From Limisphaerales bacterium (GTDB lineage: Bacteria; Verrucomicrobiota; Verrucomicrobiia; Limisphaerales; UBA1100): a stretch of 64,000 nt of DNA. Below, one piece after another: positions 25,801-34,388 of this stretch. The first letter of the stretch is position 1. Each line of letters starts with the position of its first letter. The stretch is taken from the NCBI GenBank assembly GCA_014382585.1, contig JACNJL010000036.1, forward strand, positions 62,001 to 126,000, written 5' to 3'. The notes under the pieces were generated by a model. The model did no database searches. It worked only from the letters and a program-made list of their open reading frames with translations, and was not told the DNA's origin. The position numbers and the translations under genes were made by a program.

Positions 25801-26205
25801 TCATCCCTTGAGCTTCACCCGTTCAAACTCAAAGCCACCCACCTTTGACAATTTAGTAAAATCCCCATCCAAACTCACCAACGTCGCCCCGTGCGCCATC
25901 GCAATCGTCGCAATCAACAAATCCATCGCCGACGGATGAAAATTTTTCGCCCGGCATTTTTGCCCTAACCGAACGGCATCCTGCCAAAGGGAAGGGGGAG
26001 TTGGGAACACCGGCGTGGTGTCAAGATATTCAGTCAGTTGCCCCTGCCGATGTTTGGGCGCGCCCCGCGTCACTTCAAAAAGAACCGGCTCGCAGAGGCA
26101 CGCTTGCGGATGATTCACGATACGCCGAAGCACCTCACAATCCGCCGACGCCTTTGGCGTGCGGACAATCGAAATCCAGATCGATGAATCAATCAAACGG
26201 CTCAT
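25801..26205 (-). CDS. PIN-domain toxin, VapC-like
   Basis: The 134-residue PIN-domain ribonuclease probably acts as the toxin of a type II pair. The N-terminal acidic site is in SRLIDSSIWISIVR; the later acidic residues are in AMDLLIATIAMAHGATLVSLD with a final Asp in GDFTKL. Usual length for VapC. It lies 6 bp downstream of the antitoxin gene on the same strand. The ATG at 26205 is preferred over the GTG at 26208. Target RNA is unknown. Confidence 0.88.
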   Translation of the reverse strand: MSRLIDSSIWISIVRTPKASADCEVLRRIVNHPQACLCEPVLFEVTRGAPKHRQGQLTEYLDTTPVFPTPPSLWQDAVRLGQKCRAKNFHPSAMDLLIATIAMAHGATLVSLDGDFTKLSKVGGFEFERVKLKG

Positions 26206-26211
26206 CACAAA

Positions 26212-26436
26212 TTATTTGAACCAGCGCGCCCGCTTCGCATCATCCTTTCGCCGATCAACCGGCTCGAGATCGACAGACCATTCGCCGGAAAGAAATTTAT
26301 CCGTGACCTCCTTCCGCCGCCGAAGCTGCCAAGCCTCCGTCGCCGCCTTGGCCAGCGCCGTTCCTTTCCGTTTTTCACCGGTAAACCGCATTAAATCCTG
26401 CAGCACGACATCATCAATTTCCACCGTCACTCTCAT
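26212..26436 (-). CDS. VapB-like antitoxin
   Basis: The 74-residue protein starts MRVTVEIDDVVLQDLMRFTG and continues KRKGTALAKAATEAWQLRRR, a ribbon-helix-helix DNA-binding pattern of the VapB class whose members pair with PIN toxins. The C-terminal part (SGEWSVDLEPVDRRKDD) would wrap the toxin. I take the ATG at 26436, because the in-frame region further upstream does not look like protein. It is likely the autorepressor of its own operon together with the toxin. Confidence 0.82.
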   Translation of the reverse strand: MRVTVEIDDVVLQDLMRFTGEKRKGTALAKAATEAWQLRRRKEVTDKFLSGEWSVDLEPVDRRKDDAKRARWFK

Positions 26437-26627
26437 AAACACAACGTCGCTCAATATGCAAAAAAAGTCAATAAAATCCTCAAACAAAAAACAAAAACGA
26501 GGATTGGCATCTAAGTTGTGAATGATCGAATCAGCGAAGGAACTGGATCGCGGAGTGCGCGATTTGGGAATTCGATTGGCTTTTGCCCATCCCTGCGCCA
26601 AATTCCCCCCTTTGCCCAAAGGCAATC

Positions 26628-26704
26628 GGGCCCGTAGCTCAATCGGTTAGAGCAGCGCACTCATAATGCGTTGGTTGCAGGTTCAAGTCCTGCCGGGCCC
26701 ACCA
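26628..26704 (+). tRNA. tRNA with CAU anticodon (Ile2 favoured, or elongator Met)
   Basis: A complete 77-nt cloverleaf: acceptor GGGCCCG/CGGGCCC, D-arm with AGCTCAATCGGTTAGAGC, anticodon loop CUCAUAA, T-loop TTCAAGT and an encoded CCA. The acceptor stem has C4-G69, C5-G68 and C6-G67 as in tRNA-Ile2, the lysidine-modified CAU isoacceptor, so I favour Ile2; elongator Met cannot be excluded by eye. A phage remnant begins directly at its 3' end. Confidence 0.93.
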
Positions 26705-26837
26705 TTTTTAACTTTGTTTTTGAGTGGATTCTTGGGCTAACGATTTTGCTAACAGTTGGCGTTTTCGTTTTCCACCGGGTTAACACATAGTTTGCACTGG
26801 GTTCTGTGTAGTAGCGGCCGGTGGTGGATTAGTCCAT

Positions 26838-29800
26838 ATGGCCAAGCAAATGTTACGCGGCGAGGTGACGGACTACCAGAACAGGGACGGCTACCGCACG
26901 GGCGACATTGTCAAGGTGATCCAGTTCGACAAGGGCGAGAGTATTGTTGACCCGAAAGAGATTGGCGTGCCAGAGCATCCATCCTACCGACTGGCCGTGA
27001 AGGGCCGTTCGGTGAGTAACGTAAAGGGGCGACTGAGTGCCTTTCAAGTTTTCCGTGATGCATTCAGTGCGATGGGCAAGGAGAAGCCGGGAAGAGGTGT
27101 CAGCTCCAAGGGTAAGGTAGGGGAGAACGCATTCCGCTCAATGCAAATGCGTTCACTTACCGATCCGATCTTCCATCAAAAGGTGGGCGGCAAATCTCTT
27201 GCCGTTAAGTCATACGACAAGCCACTGGCCTTCAACGCCAAGAGCGGCCCGGAACGTGCCGAACTGGCGCGGCGTTCAGAGATTAATCAGGAGCTTGGGG
27301 CGAGGTATATGCCGGACCCTGAGTACCCCCATCAAATTGACGCATTTTTTGACGGCAAGAAACTCGGTGGGGATATCCCGAAACTTGGGAAGCCGTCCCC
27401 AGCCTTATTGGCCGCAGGTATACCCAACCTTCCGATCCATATTACGGAAACCGTTCTTCGCAAGTCATCACGCGGCAAGGATGCAGAACACCGACTGACG
27501 CGCCAGCAGGTTCAAGAGCTTCCGTTTACAATCAACGACCCGATTCTGGTTTATAGGCACACACCCAAGGGCCACAACATAATTACAGAACAAACCGTGA
27601 ACGGTAAAAACGTGCTGGTCGGCATTTCCGTGAAGGAAGTTACTGGCTCCATGCAAGTTAGTCGAATTGACACTGCGTTTGGTAAAAGGATTGAAGGGGT
27701 ACTGGCCGCAATAGACGCAGGTCGGGCAACACTTTGGAACGAAAAGAAAACCGCAGCTTGGCTTTCATCCAACCGGGTACCAATTACCCAAAGGGTACTC
27801 ACCAAACTGCGATCCTCAGGCATACCTACCACGGAATCTGTATCCCGTCAAGGTGGGGAAGCCCGCTTCATGCCCGCCATCGGCGGTCAAGACGCCTTGG
27901 GTATGTTCAGCGCAGTTGAGCGTTCGGTTAATAATCTGAAGCAGGAGACAGGCAGCTCCTCGCAGATGCTGGCAATGATCAGGAAGGCTGGCGTGAAGCA
28001 GGAGGAACTCGACGCCCTCGGTCTGGACGAATTCCTGTCAGGAAACCGCAAGGTCAGCAAGAACGAGATCATTGATCACCTTGTCGAGAATCAGATTACA
28101 GTGGAGGAGACGGTGTTGGGGGAGAAAGCTCCATATTACGAGACTGGGATAACTGAAACCAAGCACGGCGAATACGTCGAACCCGGCGCAGTCGAGGGCA
28201 GTTACCGGGAGGTGTTGCTGCGGTTGCCGAGGGGCGATGCTCGGTTGCATAGCGGTGTGGTTCGAGGCGATGACTTGAGCCTGGATGGAATGCTCACTGA
28301 TATGTCGATAGAGGGCATGGAGGCACTTGATTATGGTCGGTATGGGGATGTTGTGGAGTTCCTCAATTTTTCGGATCGTGATTTAGCGAAAATCAGAGAC
28401 ACTGCCAGTCATCATGGGGTTACGTTGGAGGTGTCTGATTCACGCGGAAATAAAGAAGCCTACACCGGCGGCCACTACGGCGAACACCCGAACGTCCTTG
28501 CCCATATCCGGTTCAACGAACGCACCGGCCCGAACGGTGAGCGGGTGCTGTTCATCGAGGAGATTCAGAGTGACTGGCATCAGGAGGGGCGGAAGAAGGG
28601 GTATGCTGTAACGGAAAGGGGGGTAGATTCAGCAGTCGATGCAGTGGATACGACAGGATTCACCGCTAAAGAGGATACGCAATACGGCGAACCATACTGG
28701 CGGGTATTGGATGGCAGTGGTGAACATTATTATTTCACGCCGAAAGACGGCTCACCAACCCCGGCAGACGCTATTCGTAATTCTGTGAGGCACAAAATAA
28801 AGACGGAGTTAAGCGGGGGTGAAGGCGTCCCTGACGCCCCGTTCAAGACCAGTTGGCACGAGTTGGCGATGAAGCGGATGATCAGCTACGCCGCCAAGAA
28901 CGGGTACGATGCCATTGCCTGGACGAAAGGGGACACGCAGTTTCAGCGGTACGGTTCTTCAGAGATTGCGTGGGTGAAGGATGGCGATGGCTGGAAGGTT
29001 TCGGCCAGCGAACAGCAAGGCGGCGAGGCGGGGGGCGTGGACATTGAAGGCGCGGCCCGCGCACAGGGACTGCTCAAGGAGGGCGGGTTCAGCGTTACCG
29101 AAAAGAACGAGTTGCGGACCATTGTAGAGAACACCTTGATGGATCGAGAGCGAGGCCAGTGGTCTGCGGAGAATTTCACTAAGCAGGTTGATAAGCTGAC
29201 GGACCGGGTCTGGGAGCGGATGCAAACCGAGGATGCTGGAACCAGTTTGCCTCGCAAGGAAGGGATGGAAGGCTTTTATGACCAGCGAATGGTCAACATG
29301 AAGACGTGGAAAAAGCTGGGCCTGAAGGTGGAGGAGGGTTCGTTTGCCCACAGCCAAGACGCTGGGGCGGGCTACCGCATAGGCCCGGAGGGCGTTATGC
29401 AGCCGGGAGAAAAGCAGCCTAGGCTTCCCGCCCACTTCGTCCACCTCGCCTCAGACGTAAAGGGGAAAGTGCTGGACGGCGGGGTGGCTCGGTTTATGCC
29501 GGCGCGATTCAATAACCCTCATCTGCCCATGAAGGCGAATGATGTTGTGAATCCGTTTGCCGTTAAACCTATTGGTTCCCTTACTTTAGGCGAAACTCGT
29601 AAATTGTTGGAATTAATCAAGGATTTTACTGAAGACATTAGGAGTGTGAAGCTGAATAAAGAAGAAGCGGGTGTAGCTGCTGTAACAAAACAGGAGCGCC
29701 ATGAGGCGTACATTAGAAAATCTGCCCTAGAAGGAATTAATGATTTCATAAAATATCAAGCAGGAAGCCGCAAGGCCGGTGCCGTTCATATTTTGATTGA

Positions 29801-30002
29801 TCACTTTAGTGGGTCCAGGGGGAGGATTTCGGCGAAAGAATTACTCACAATGGGCGAAGTAATCCGAACTGGTGAAATCAGGAATCGGGCCAAGAATAAA
29901 ACCCAATACACTCTTCACAAGGGAGGAATCAGATTCAGAGTGATAACCGGAAAAAACAAAAGCGGGGAGCGATTGATTAGCTTTTACTCAGACAGAAAAT
30001 AA
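26838..30002 (+). CDS. Phage polyvalent protein with MuF-C-like and nuclease-like domains
   Basis: The 1054-residue protein is built of segments joined by repeated motifs ARYMPD (155-160), ARFMPA (342-347) and ARFMPA (884-889). Residues about 197-310 (LPIHITETVLRKSSRGKDAE, then VQELPFTINDPILVYRHT) resemble the phage MuF C-terminal domain. Residues about 545-700 carry FIEEIQSDWHQEGRKKGYA, a block I recall from phage polyvalent proteins. The last 90 residues (AGAVHILIDHFSG, ELLTMGEVIRTGEI, RLISFYSDRK) resemble the Barnase/EndoU/ColicinE5-RelE-like phage nuclease domains. Such proteins are thought to be injected with phage DNA. Domain names are from memory and unverified. Confidence 0.75.
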   Translation: MAKQMLRGEVTDYQNRDGYRTGDIVKVIQFDKGESIVDPKEIGVPEHPSYRLAVKGRSVSNVKGRLSAFQVFRDAFSAMGKEKPGRGVSSKGKVGENAFRSMQMRSLTDPIFHQKVGGKSLAVKSYDKPLAFNAKSGPERAELARRSEINQELGARYMPDPEYPHQIDAFFDGKKLGGDIPKLGKPSPALLAAGIPNLPIHITETVLRKSSRGKDAEHRLTRQQVQELPFTINDPILVYRHTPKGHNIITEQTVNGKNVLVGISVKEVTGSMQVSRIDTAFGKRIEGVLAAIDAGRATLWNEKKTAAWLSSNRVPITQRVLTKLRSSGIPTTESVSRQGGEARFMPAIGGQDALGMFSAVERSVNNLKQETGSSSQMLAMIRKAGVKQEELDALGLDEFLSGNRKVSKNEIIDHLVENQITVEETVLGEKAPYYETGITETKHGEYVEPGAVEGSYREVLLRLPRGDARLHSGVVRGDDLSLDGMLTDMSIEGMEALDYGRYGDVVEFLNFSDRDLAKIRDTASHHGVTLEVSDSRGNKEAYTGGHYGEHPNVLAHIRFNERTGPNGERVLFIEEIQSDWHQEGRKKGYAVTERGVDSAVDAVDTTGFTAKEDTQYGEPYWRVLDGSGEHYYFTPKDGSPTPADAIRNSVRHKIKTELSGGEGVPDAPFKTSWHELAMKRMISYAAKNGYDAIAWTKGDTQFQRYGSSEIAWVKDGDGWKVSASEQQGGEAGGVDIEGAARAQGLLKEGGFSVTEKNELRTIVENTLMDRERGQWSAENFTKQVDKLTDRVWERMQTEDAGTSLPRKEGMEGFYDQRMVNMKTWKKLGLKVEEGSFAHSQDAGAGYRIGPEGVMQPGEKQPRLPAHFVHLASDVKGKVLDGGVARFMPARFNNPHLPMKANDVVNPFAVKPIGSLTLGETRKLLELIKDFTEDIRSVKLNKEEAGVAAVTKQERHEAYIRKSALEGINDFIKYQAGSRKAGAVHILIDHFSGSRGRISAKELLTMGEVIRTGEIRNRAKNKTQYTLHKGGIRFRVITGKNKSGERLISFYSDRK

Positions 30003-30116
30003 AGTGCCCGGCTGTGAGTCATAATGCTCCCCATTTAACGCTAATGGACCGGACGCCAGAAAATACCATGCTGACACATGGTTCGCAACAACTAAAAATG
30101 AAAGGGTGGTTTCAAC

Positions 30117-30404
30117 ATGTTGCAAAGATTCATCTTCGCCAGCGACTTGCATGGCGATCAGCAGGATAAGGCGGCGGTGAAGGCGTTGCACACCGCAACG
30201 GAATCCTTCAAGCCGCATCTACGCATCTTCGGGGGTGACTTAATTGATGCCCGTCCTTTGCGGAATGGGTGCGGGCCGGAAGAGCGAGCCGAATCCATGT
30301 GCGATGACTGGCGGAAGGGGCGCTGTAAAGAGAACGAGCGGGGAAATTATTGCGGTCTTCGCCACTTTCCAGTTCAAATCTTGCCGAGTTCGCTTTGTTT
30401 TTAA
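30117..30404 (+). pseudogene. Truncated calcineurin-like metallophosphoesterase
   Basis: The first 65 or so residues (LQRFIFASDLHGDQQDKAAV, then LRIFGGDLIDARPLRNG and ESMCDDWRKG) are the start of a metallophosphoesterase: SDLHGD and GGDLID are the first two metal-binding motifs. The following residues are cysteine-rich nonsense, and the GNHD and later His motifs are missing. The frame ends at 30404, across the tail of the convergent nuclease gene. I read this as a phage phosphoesterase cut by the right boundary of the remnant. Confidence 0.7.
30372..30388 (+). repeat. Degenerate copy of the tRNA T-arm, possible att remnant
   Basis: The sequence GTTCAAATCTTGCCGAG matches GTTCAAGTCCTGCCGGG of the CAU tRNA (26681-26697) at 14 of 17 bases, all three differences being transitions. 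It lies where the phage-like coding sequence ends, 12 bp before the end of the resident nuclease gene. Chance similarity is possible. Confidence 0.4.
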
Positions 30405-31414
30405 TTTCCTTCTTCCCGCAGCTGGCGTTGGGCGAGGTAGGTTTGGAGGAAGCGGTCGGGGGGGGCTTCGGTTTGGGCTGTTTGCCAGAGGTCGGCTAGG
30501 GTTTGGGCGGCGATTTTTAGTTGGGCTTCGAGGAAGGCTTTGCCGGTGGCGGGGGTTTCAGCAGATAGCTTTTTCTCTTTGTTGAGTTGGTAAAGAGGTT
30601 CCATTTTTTTGTGTTGGGCGAGGATGTAATTGAGGGCGTATTGGAAGTGGCCGCTGGCGAGTGGGTTTTTCTCGGGGCGCTTGATGAGGGCGGCGGGGCG
30701 CAGTTGTTGGGCAAGTGCATCGCGGTTGGGGGCTTGGGTGGCTTTGAAGAAGCCGCCGTCAATCCACGCGTGGAAGCGTTTGCTGGTGGTGTAGCCTTCG
30801 GGGTTGGGGCCGACCCAGCCGTTGAAGTGTTTGGTGGTGTGGAGGGGTTGGGCGGCGTCACCGACGTAATGGCTGAGGATGCCCATCCGGTAAATGACGT
30901 TGGCGCGGGCGTTGGCTTTTTCTGCTTCGGTTCCCATTTTTTCAAATACTTTGAGATAGGAAAATGCGCTGACGAGTTTGAGGTAATTTTCGTTGATAGC
31001 CCAGGGGAGAAAGCCGGGGTGGCCTTTGGTGTGGTCGGCGTTGGCTTCGGGAAGTTCGAGCTTGAGGCGGGCGCGGGCGTTGGCCATTTGCTCGACGTAG
31101 CGGTAGCGGAAATGGCTGAGGTCGGCGGGTTTGATTTGATAGGGCGCGAGGTCTTCAAGATCGAAATAATGGTCAAGGCCGTTGAGGTGGCGCAGGGCGC
31201 GGTCGCGGTTGTTGCGCCACCGATCGGGTTCGCCGCTGAGGAAGAGGATGCGCTCGCGGTTGGCGGGCGTGCGGACGAAGGCGGGAAAATCTTTGGAGAG
31301 CGTGGTGAGCGCGAGGTCGTTGATGAGCCGATGGCGCTCGTAATCCCAAGCGTGGGCGGTGAGGGTAAATAAGAGCGCGGCGGCGGCCGTGAACATACTG
31401 CAATGGTGCTTCAT
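30401..31414 (-). CDS. Secreted S1/P1-type nuclease
   Basis: The 337-residue protein has a signal peptide (CSMFTAAAALLFTLTAHA). Cleavage would expose Trp23 as the mature N-terminus (WDYERHRLIND), the trait of S1/P1 nucleases whose first residue binds zinc. Other zinc ligands are in LRHLNGLDHYFDLED and in ILSHYVGDAAQPLHTTKHFN. It probably cleaves single-stranded nucleic acid outside the cytoplasm for nutrient recovery. Residues after 245 are less conserved. It is monocistronic, with the phage remnant at its 3' side. Confidence 0.88.
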   Translation of the reverse strand: MKHHCSMFTAAAALLFTLTAHAWDYERHRLINDLALTTLSKDFPAFVRTPANRERILFLSGEPDRWRNNRDRALRHLNGLDHYFDLEDLAPYQIKPADLSHFRYRYVEQMANARARLKLELPEANADHTKGHPGFLPWAINENYLKLVSAFSYLKVFEKMGTEAEKANARANVIYRMGILSHYVGDAAQPLHTTKHFNGWVGPNPEGYTTSKRFHAWIDGGFFKATQAPNRDALAQQLRPAALIKRPEKNPLASGHFQYALNYILAQHKKMEPLYQLNKEKKLSAETPATGKAFLEAQLKIAAQTLADLWQTAQTEAPPDRFLQTYLAQRQLREEGN

Positions 31415-31500
31415 ACGCCGACGTTGAAGGCGGATTGGGCTCTGCGCAATCGAAAGCTGTTCACGGAGGGAAACGTATGGAGCGTTGGCGGTTCAAAAAA

Positions 31501-32628
31501 TCACGGTAACTTCACAATTTCTAAATTCAACTGTCCGTTGGCTTCACGCAGGAGGATGGCTTGTTGTTTGCCATAGGCATCTACTTGCACTGCTCCGTGC
31601 AGGGCTTCAATGATTTCTACGCCTTGCGGATCCTTGGCGATGGTCTTGTTGCGGCGGGTGGCGGCCTTGTTGGTTTTTTCCCCGCTGGCGGTGATGAGCT
31701 TCATATCAATGCGCGCGGCCCAGTATTTACTGGGGGTGTATTCGAATAGTTTGTGGAACCGCATCGAATGGGTGACGAGCCATTGCTTGCCGCTGCTATG
31801 GTAGGTAAACATATCGAGCGGACGATTGCCGGAACCGAGTTCGAGTACGCTGGTTCCTTTCACTTGGGCGCCATCTTTGAGGCGGGTGAGCGGAAATTTT
31901 GCGATGGGCGTACAGGCGAATGAACCGACGAGGTAAGGATTGCCGGCTTCCTGCGTGAGGATGAAACTTTGGATGGGTGCTTTGGTTTCCCAACGACCGT
32001 GCGCCACATGATAAGTATCGGTGCTATAAATATCGGCGGTGCTTGCGTGAACCATGGGGGTTGGGATGGAGAAAATTTTACTGCGAAAGGCATCGTTACT
32101 TTGACCGGCGGCCAAAACGCGATTGCCCGCTAGGCCAATGGCGCTGATGCGCGAGATGCTGAGTTTATCGGCAAGCTTCACCCGCACCCAATTGAGCTTG
32201 GCAGTGTCCAACGCAGCGAGTTTGCCCGTGGCATCAATCGTTAGAATCGTGCTGATGCCGTCACGCCGCCGGACACTAATGTAAACGGTGCCCGTTTCCG
32301 GGTTGGATTTCAGATCATTGATCGTTACTTTGTCAGCGGTGGTGCCGAGGGCACCGGCCACTTTGGCGGCGAGATTAGCGATTGGTTTGACGGAGGCAAA
32401 TGCACCGGTATGGCGAGTGTCGATGGCGACGAGTGAACCGCCACTTTCGGCAACAATCAACAGCCCGAATTGGCCGGCAAACAAATTGCCTGCGCCGTTG
32501 AGTTTGAGCCCGCCGTTTTGTGGGTTTTCTAAGAATGCAGCAGAAGCATTGGGCGGGCCAGCAGAACCTTCGGCAAATAGGTTGAAGGCGAGAGTAAGGG
32601 CAGTGAGGGAGGCAAGAATGCTTTTCAT
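31501..32628 (-). CDS. Secreted protein of unknown function, propeller-like
   Basis: The 375-residue protein starts at ATG 32628, which opens a signal peptide (MKSILASLTALTLAFNLFAEG). Repeated strands such as NLFAGQFGLLIVAESGGSLV, GTVYISVRRRDGISTILTI and NRVLAAGQSNDAFRSKIFSI suggest a beta-propeller that reports values, but no family is recognised and no catalytic motif is seen. It is divergent from the metalloprotease gene and ends 86 bp from the start of the S1/P1 nuclease gene on the same strand. Confidence 0.72.
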   Translation of the reverse strand: MKSILASLTALTLAFNLFAEGSAGPPNASAAFLENPQNGGLKLNGAGNLFAGQFGLLIVAESGGSLVAIDTRHTGAFASVKPIANLAAKVAGALGTTADKVTINDLKSNPETGTVYISVRRRDGISTILTIDATGKLAALDTAKLNWVRVKLADKLSISRISAIGLAGNRVLAAGQSNDAFRSKIFSIPTPMVHASTADIYSTDTYHVAHGRWETKAPIQSFILTQEAGNPYLVGSFACTPIAKFPLTRLKDGAQVKGTSVLELGSGNRPLDMFTYHSSGKQWLVTHSMRFHKLFEYTPSKYWAARIDMKLITASGEKTNKAATRRNKTIAKDPQGVEIIEALHGAVQVDAYGKQQAILLREANGQLNLEIVKLP

Positions 32629-32924
32629 GGGCGAAATCGTACCAGCAGGAACGTGGCTGGCAATGCTGAAATCTGTTTTTTTGGTTTGAAATTGTGGTTG
32701 GAAAAAAACCAGGTATTTCGACTTCGAAAGCCCATTTTCAAATCTCAAATTCTGATTGTTGTTACCGTAAGGGGAGCTTCATTTAACATCACAAACACAA
32801 GGCTTTCCGGGTGTTGTTACCGGATTTTTGGTGTGGTTTAAAAAAATTGGATGGGCACTTTCACCTTGCGTGGTGGTGGTTGAGTGGTAGGTTGCCAAGT
32901 GTCTCACGGATGAGGCCGATTACC
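32629..32924. other. Divergent intergenic region without a gene
   Basis: About 296 bp separates the unknown secreted gene (minus) from the metalloprotease gene (plus). I see no convincing small gene, RNA gene or repeat in it. It presumably holds the promoters of both genes. In-frame starts for the protease exist from 32811, but those residues do not look like a signal peptide. Confidence 0.5.
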
Positions 32925-34385
32925 ATGAAGCGCCAATATAAAGCACTCTTAATTTTGTTGCCCTTTCTTGTGGTGGGCGGTTTTCAACTGTGGCGTGCTA
33001 CTCAACCTGCGCCGGCCTTGATTTTGGAGGAGACGGCGGCTCGGCCGATTGGCTCCTTGCCGGAACAAAAAATTGCCAAGCGGTTTCGCCACGTGAAGCT
33101 GCATCCCGATGCGCTTCAGGAGGTGCGTGAAGGGGGCAAAATAATCGAACTGGAATTATTTCCCGGCGAGACCGTTCGGATCCGCTTGGAGGCTTCCGAG
33201 TATACCAGCGGGAATAGCACGGAAGTAATGGGCGAAGTGGTTGGCGTGCCGCGCAGTTTAGCTGTCTTTGTCACTGTGGGCGATGCATTGGCGGGGACGG
33301 TGGAACTGCCCGATGGCCGGCAGTTTTTGGTTAACTATGCCGGCAAGAACGAGCATTCAGTGGTAGAGCTGGATCCGTTGGCGATGCAAACGCCGCATGC
33401 GTTGCAGGAACATTTTGCCGCCAAGCCGGTGGAGATCGCTCCCGATGCGGATGCGGCAATCATGCCCGCGTTGCAGTGGGGGGTGACTAATCGGGTGAAC
33501 GGATTTTCTGCGTTCACACATGTGCTCACCCGCACCAACCCGTGGCCTACTCAAGTATTGCAGGGAGTGGTGAACTGGGGGCCGCCAATTATTAGCATCA
33601 TGATTCTCTACACGCCCGAGGCCAAAAAGCAGAGCACCGGCCTGTTGGGAATTGAAACGCGCGCGCGGTTGAGTGTGGCGCAAGTGAATGCAGCATTTCG
33701 ACGTAGCGGCATTACGGCTAAGCTAGTAATCGCGCACATCGGCCCAGTGAATTATCGCACCTCTGGCAATTTGGTGACTGATCTCAAGGCGCTTACTTAT
33801 GGAACCACTTTGGATTTGTATAACGTGCATGTGATGCGGCAGCAATATCGGGCGGATCTTGTTTCGCTGTTTGTGGGTGCGAGTCCGGGCGAGTTGTTTC
33901 ACGGAACCGGCTGGATGATCACCAGCTTCAACCCCGCGCCAAGTTACGGGATGACGGTGGTGGAAGGAGTGTACGCGCCCACCTCGGTTTTTGCACATGA
34001 AATCGGCCATAACCTCGGTTGCCAACATGCCACCAACGACATCGGCAGCTGGGTCAAGGGCGCCTTCACTAATTCCAACGGCATGCGATTTAACGTCACG
34101 GTTAACGGCCAGAATTATCCGATGCGGACCATCATGGCCTACGGTGCCGGTCCGCGTTTGGGGTACTATTCCAATCCCAACATCAATGTTTGGGGCTCGC
34201 CCACCGGCAACACTAATTCTGCCAACAACGCCTGGACCATTCAGCAAACTGCGCCGATGGTGGGCAATTACCTCACCCAAATAATTCAGGCCAAGAAGTT
34301 GACAAACAACGCCCGTTCGCAACAGGCCGTTCCCATTAATCGCGCAACCATCCGCTTCCCCGCTGGTGGATTCAACGGGAATTAG
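32925..34385 (+). CDS. Zinc metalloprotease, reprolysin (M12)-like, membrane-anchored or secreted
   Basis: The 486-residue protein begins with an N-terminal hydrophobic segment (YKALLILLPFLVVGGFQLW). A propeptide-like region follows to about residue 215. The catalytic domain begins at PIISIMILYTPEAKKQ and contains HEIGHNLGCQH (His358, Glu359, His362, His368), the extended HExxHxxGxxH zinc motif of metzincins, followed by a Met-turn-like TIMAYG. Among metzincins it looks closest to reprolysin-type or bacterial peptidyl-Asp endopeptidases. ATG 32910 is an alternative start. Role likely in extracellular protein degradation. Confidence 0.88.
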   Translation: MKRQYKALLILLPFLVVGGFQLWRATQPAPALILEETAARPIGSLPEQKIAKRFRHVKLHPDALQEVREGGKIIELELFPGETVRIRLEASEYTSGNSTEVMGEVVGVPRSLAVFVTVGDALAGTVELPDGRQFLVNYAGKNEHSVVELDPLAMQTPHALQEHFAAKPVEIAPDADAAIMPALQWGVTNRVNGFSAFTHVLTRTNPWPTQVLQGVVNWGPPIISIMILYTPEAKKQSTGLLGIETRARLSVAQVNAAFRRSGITAKLVIAHIGPVNYRTSGNLVTDLKALTYGTTLDLYNVHVMRQQYRADLVSLFVGASPGELFHGTGWMITSFNPAPSYGMTVVEGVYAPTSVFAHEIGHNLGCQHATNDIGSWVKGAFTNSNGMRFNVTVNGQNYPMRTIMAYGAGPRLGYYSNPNINVWGSPTGNTNSANNAWTIQQTAPMVGNYLTQIIQAKKLTNNARSQQAVPINRATIRFPAGGFNGN

Positions 34386-34388
34386 CCG

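Larger units (their letters stand above)
26705..30392 (+). mobile_element. Phage-derived remnant next to the CAU tRNA
   Basis: The stretch between the tRNA 3' end and the S1/P1 nuclease gene carries only phage-type coding sequence: a 1054-residue polyvalent protein and a truncated phosphoesterase. There is no integrase, capsid or terminase gene. Near the right end (30372-30388) a 17-base sequence matches the tRNA T-arm with three transitions, which could be a decayed att site. Just after the tRNA there are two GCTAAC copies (26736 and 26748) that might be integrase arm sites. This is an inference; boundaries are approximate. Confidence 0.6.

Noticed and set aside
30600-31400. Plus-strand frame at 30587-31372 opposite the S1/P1 nuclease
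   Set aside because: Gly/Val/Phe-rich translation typical of a shadow; the minus-strand gene has signal peptide and zinc ligands.
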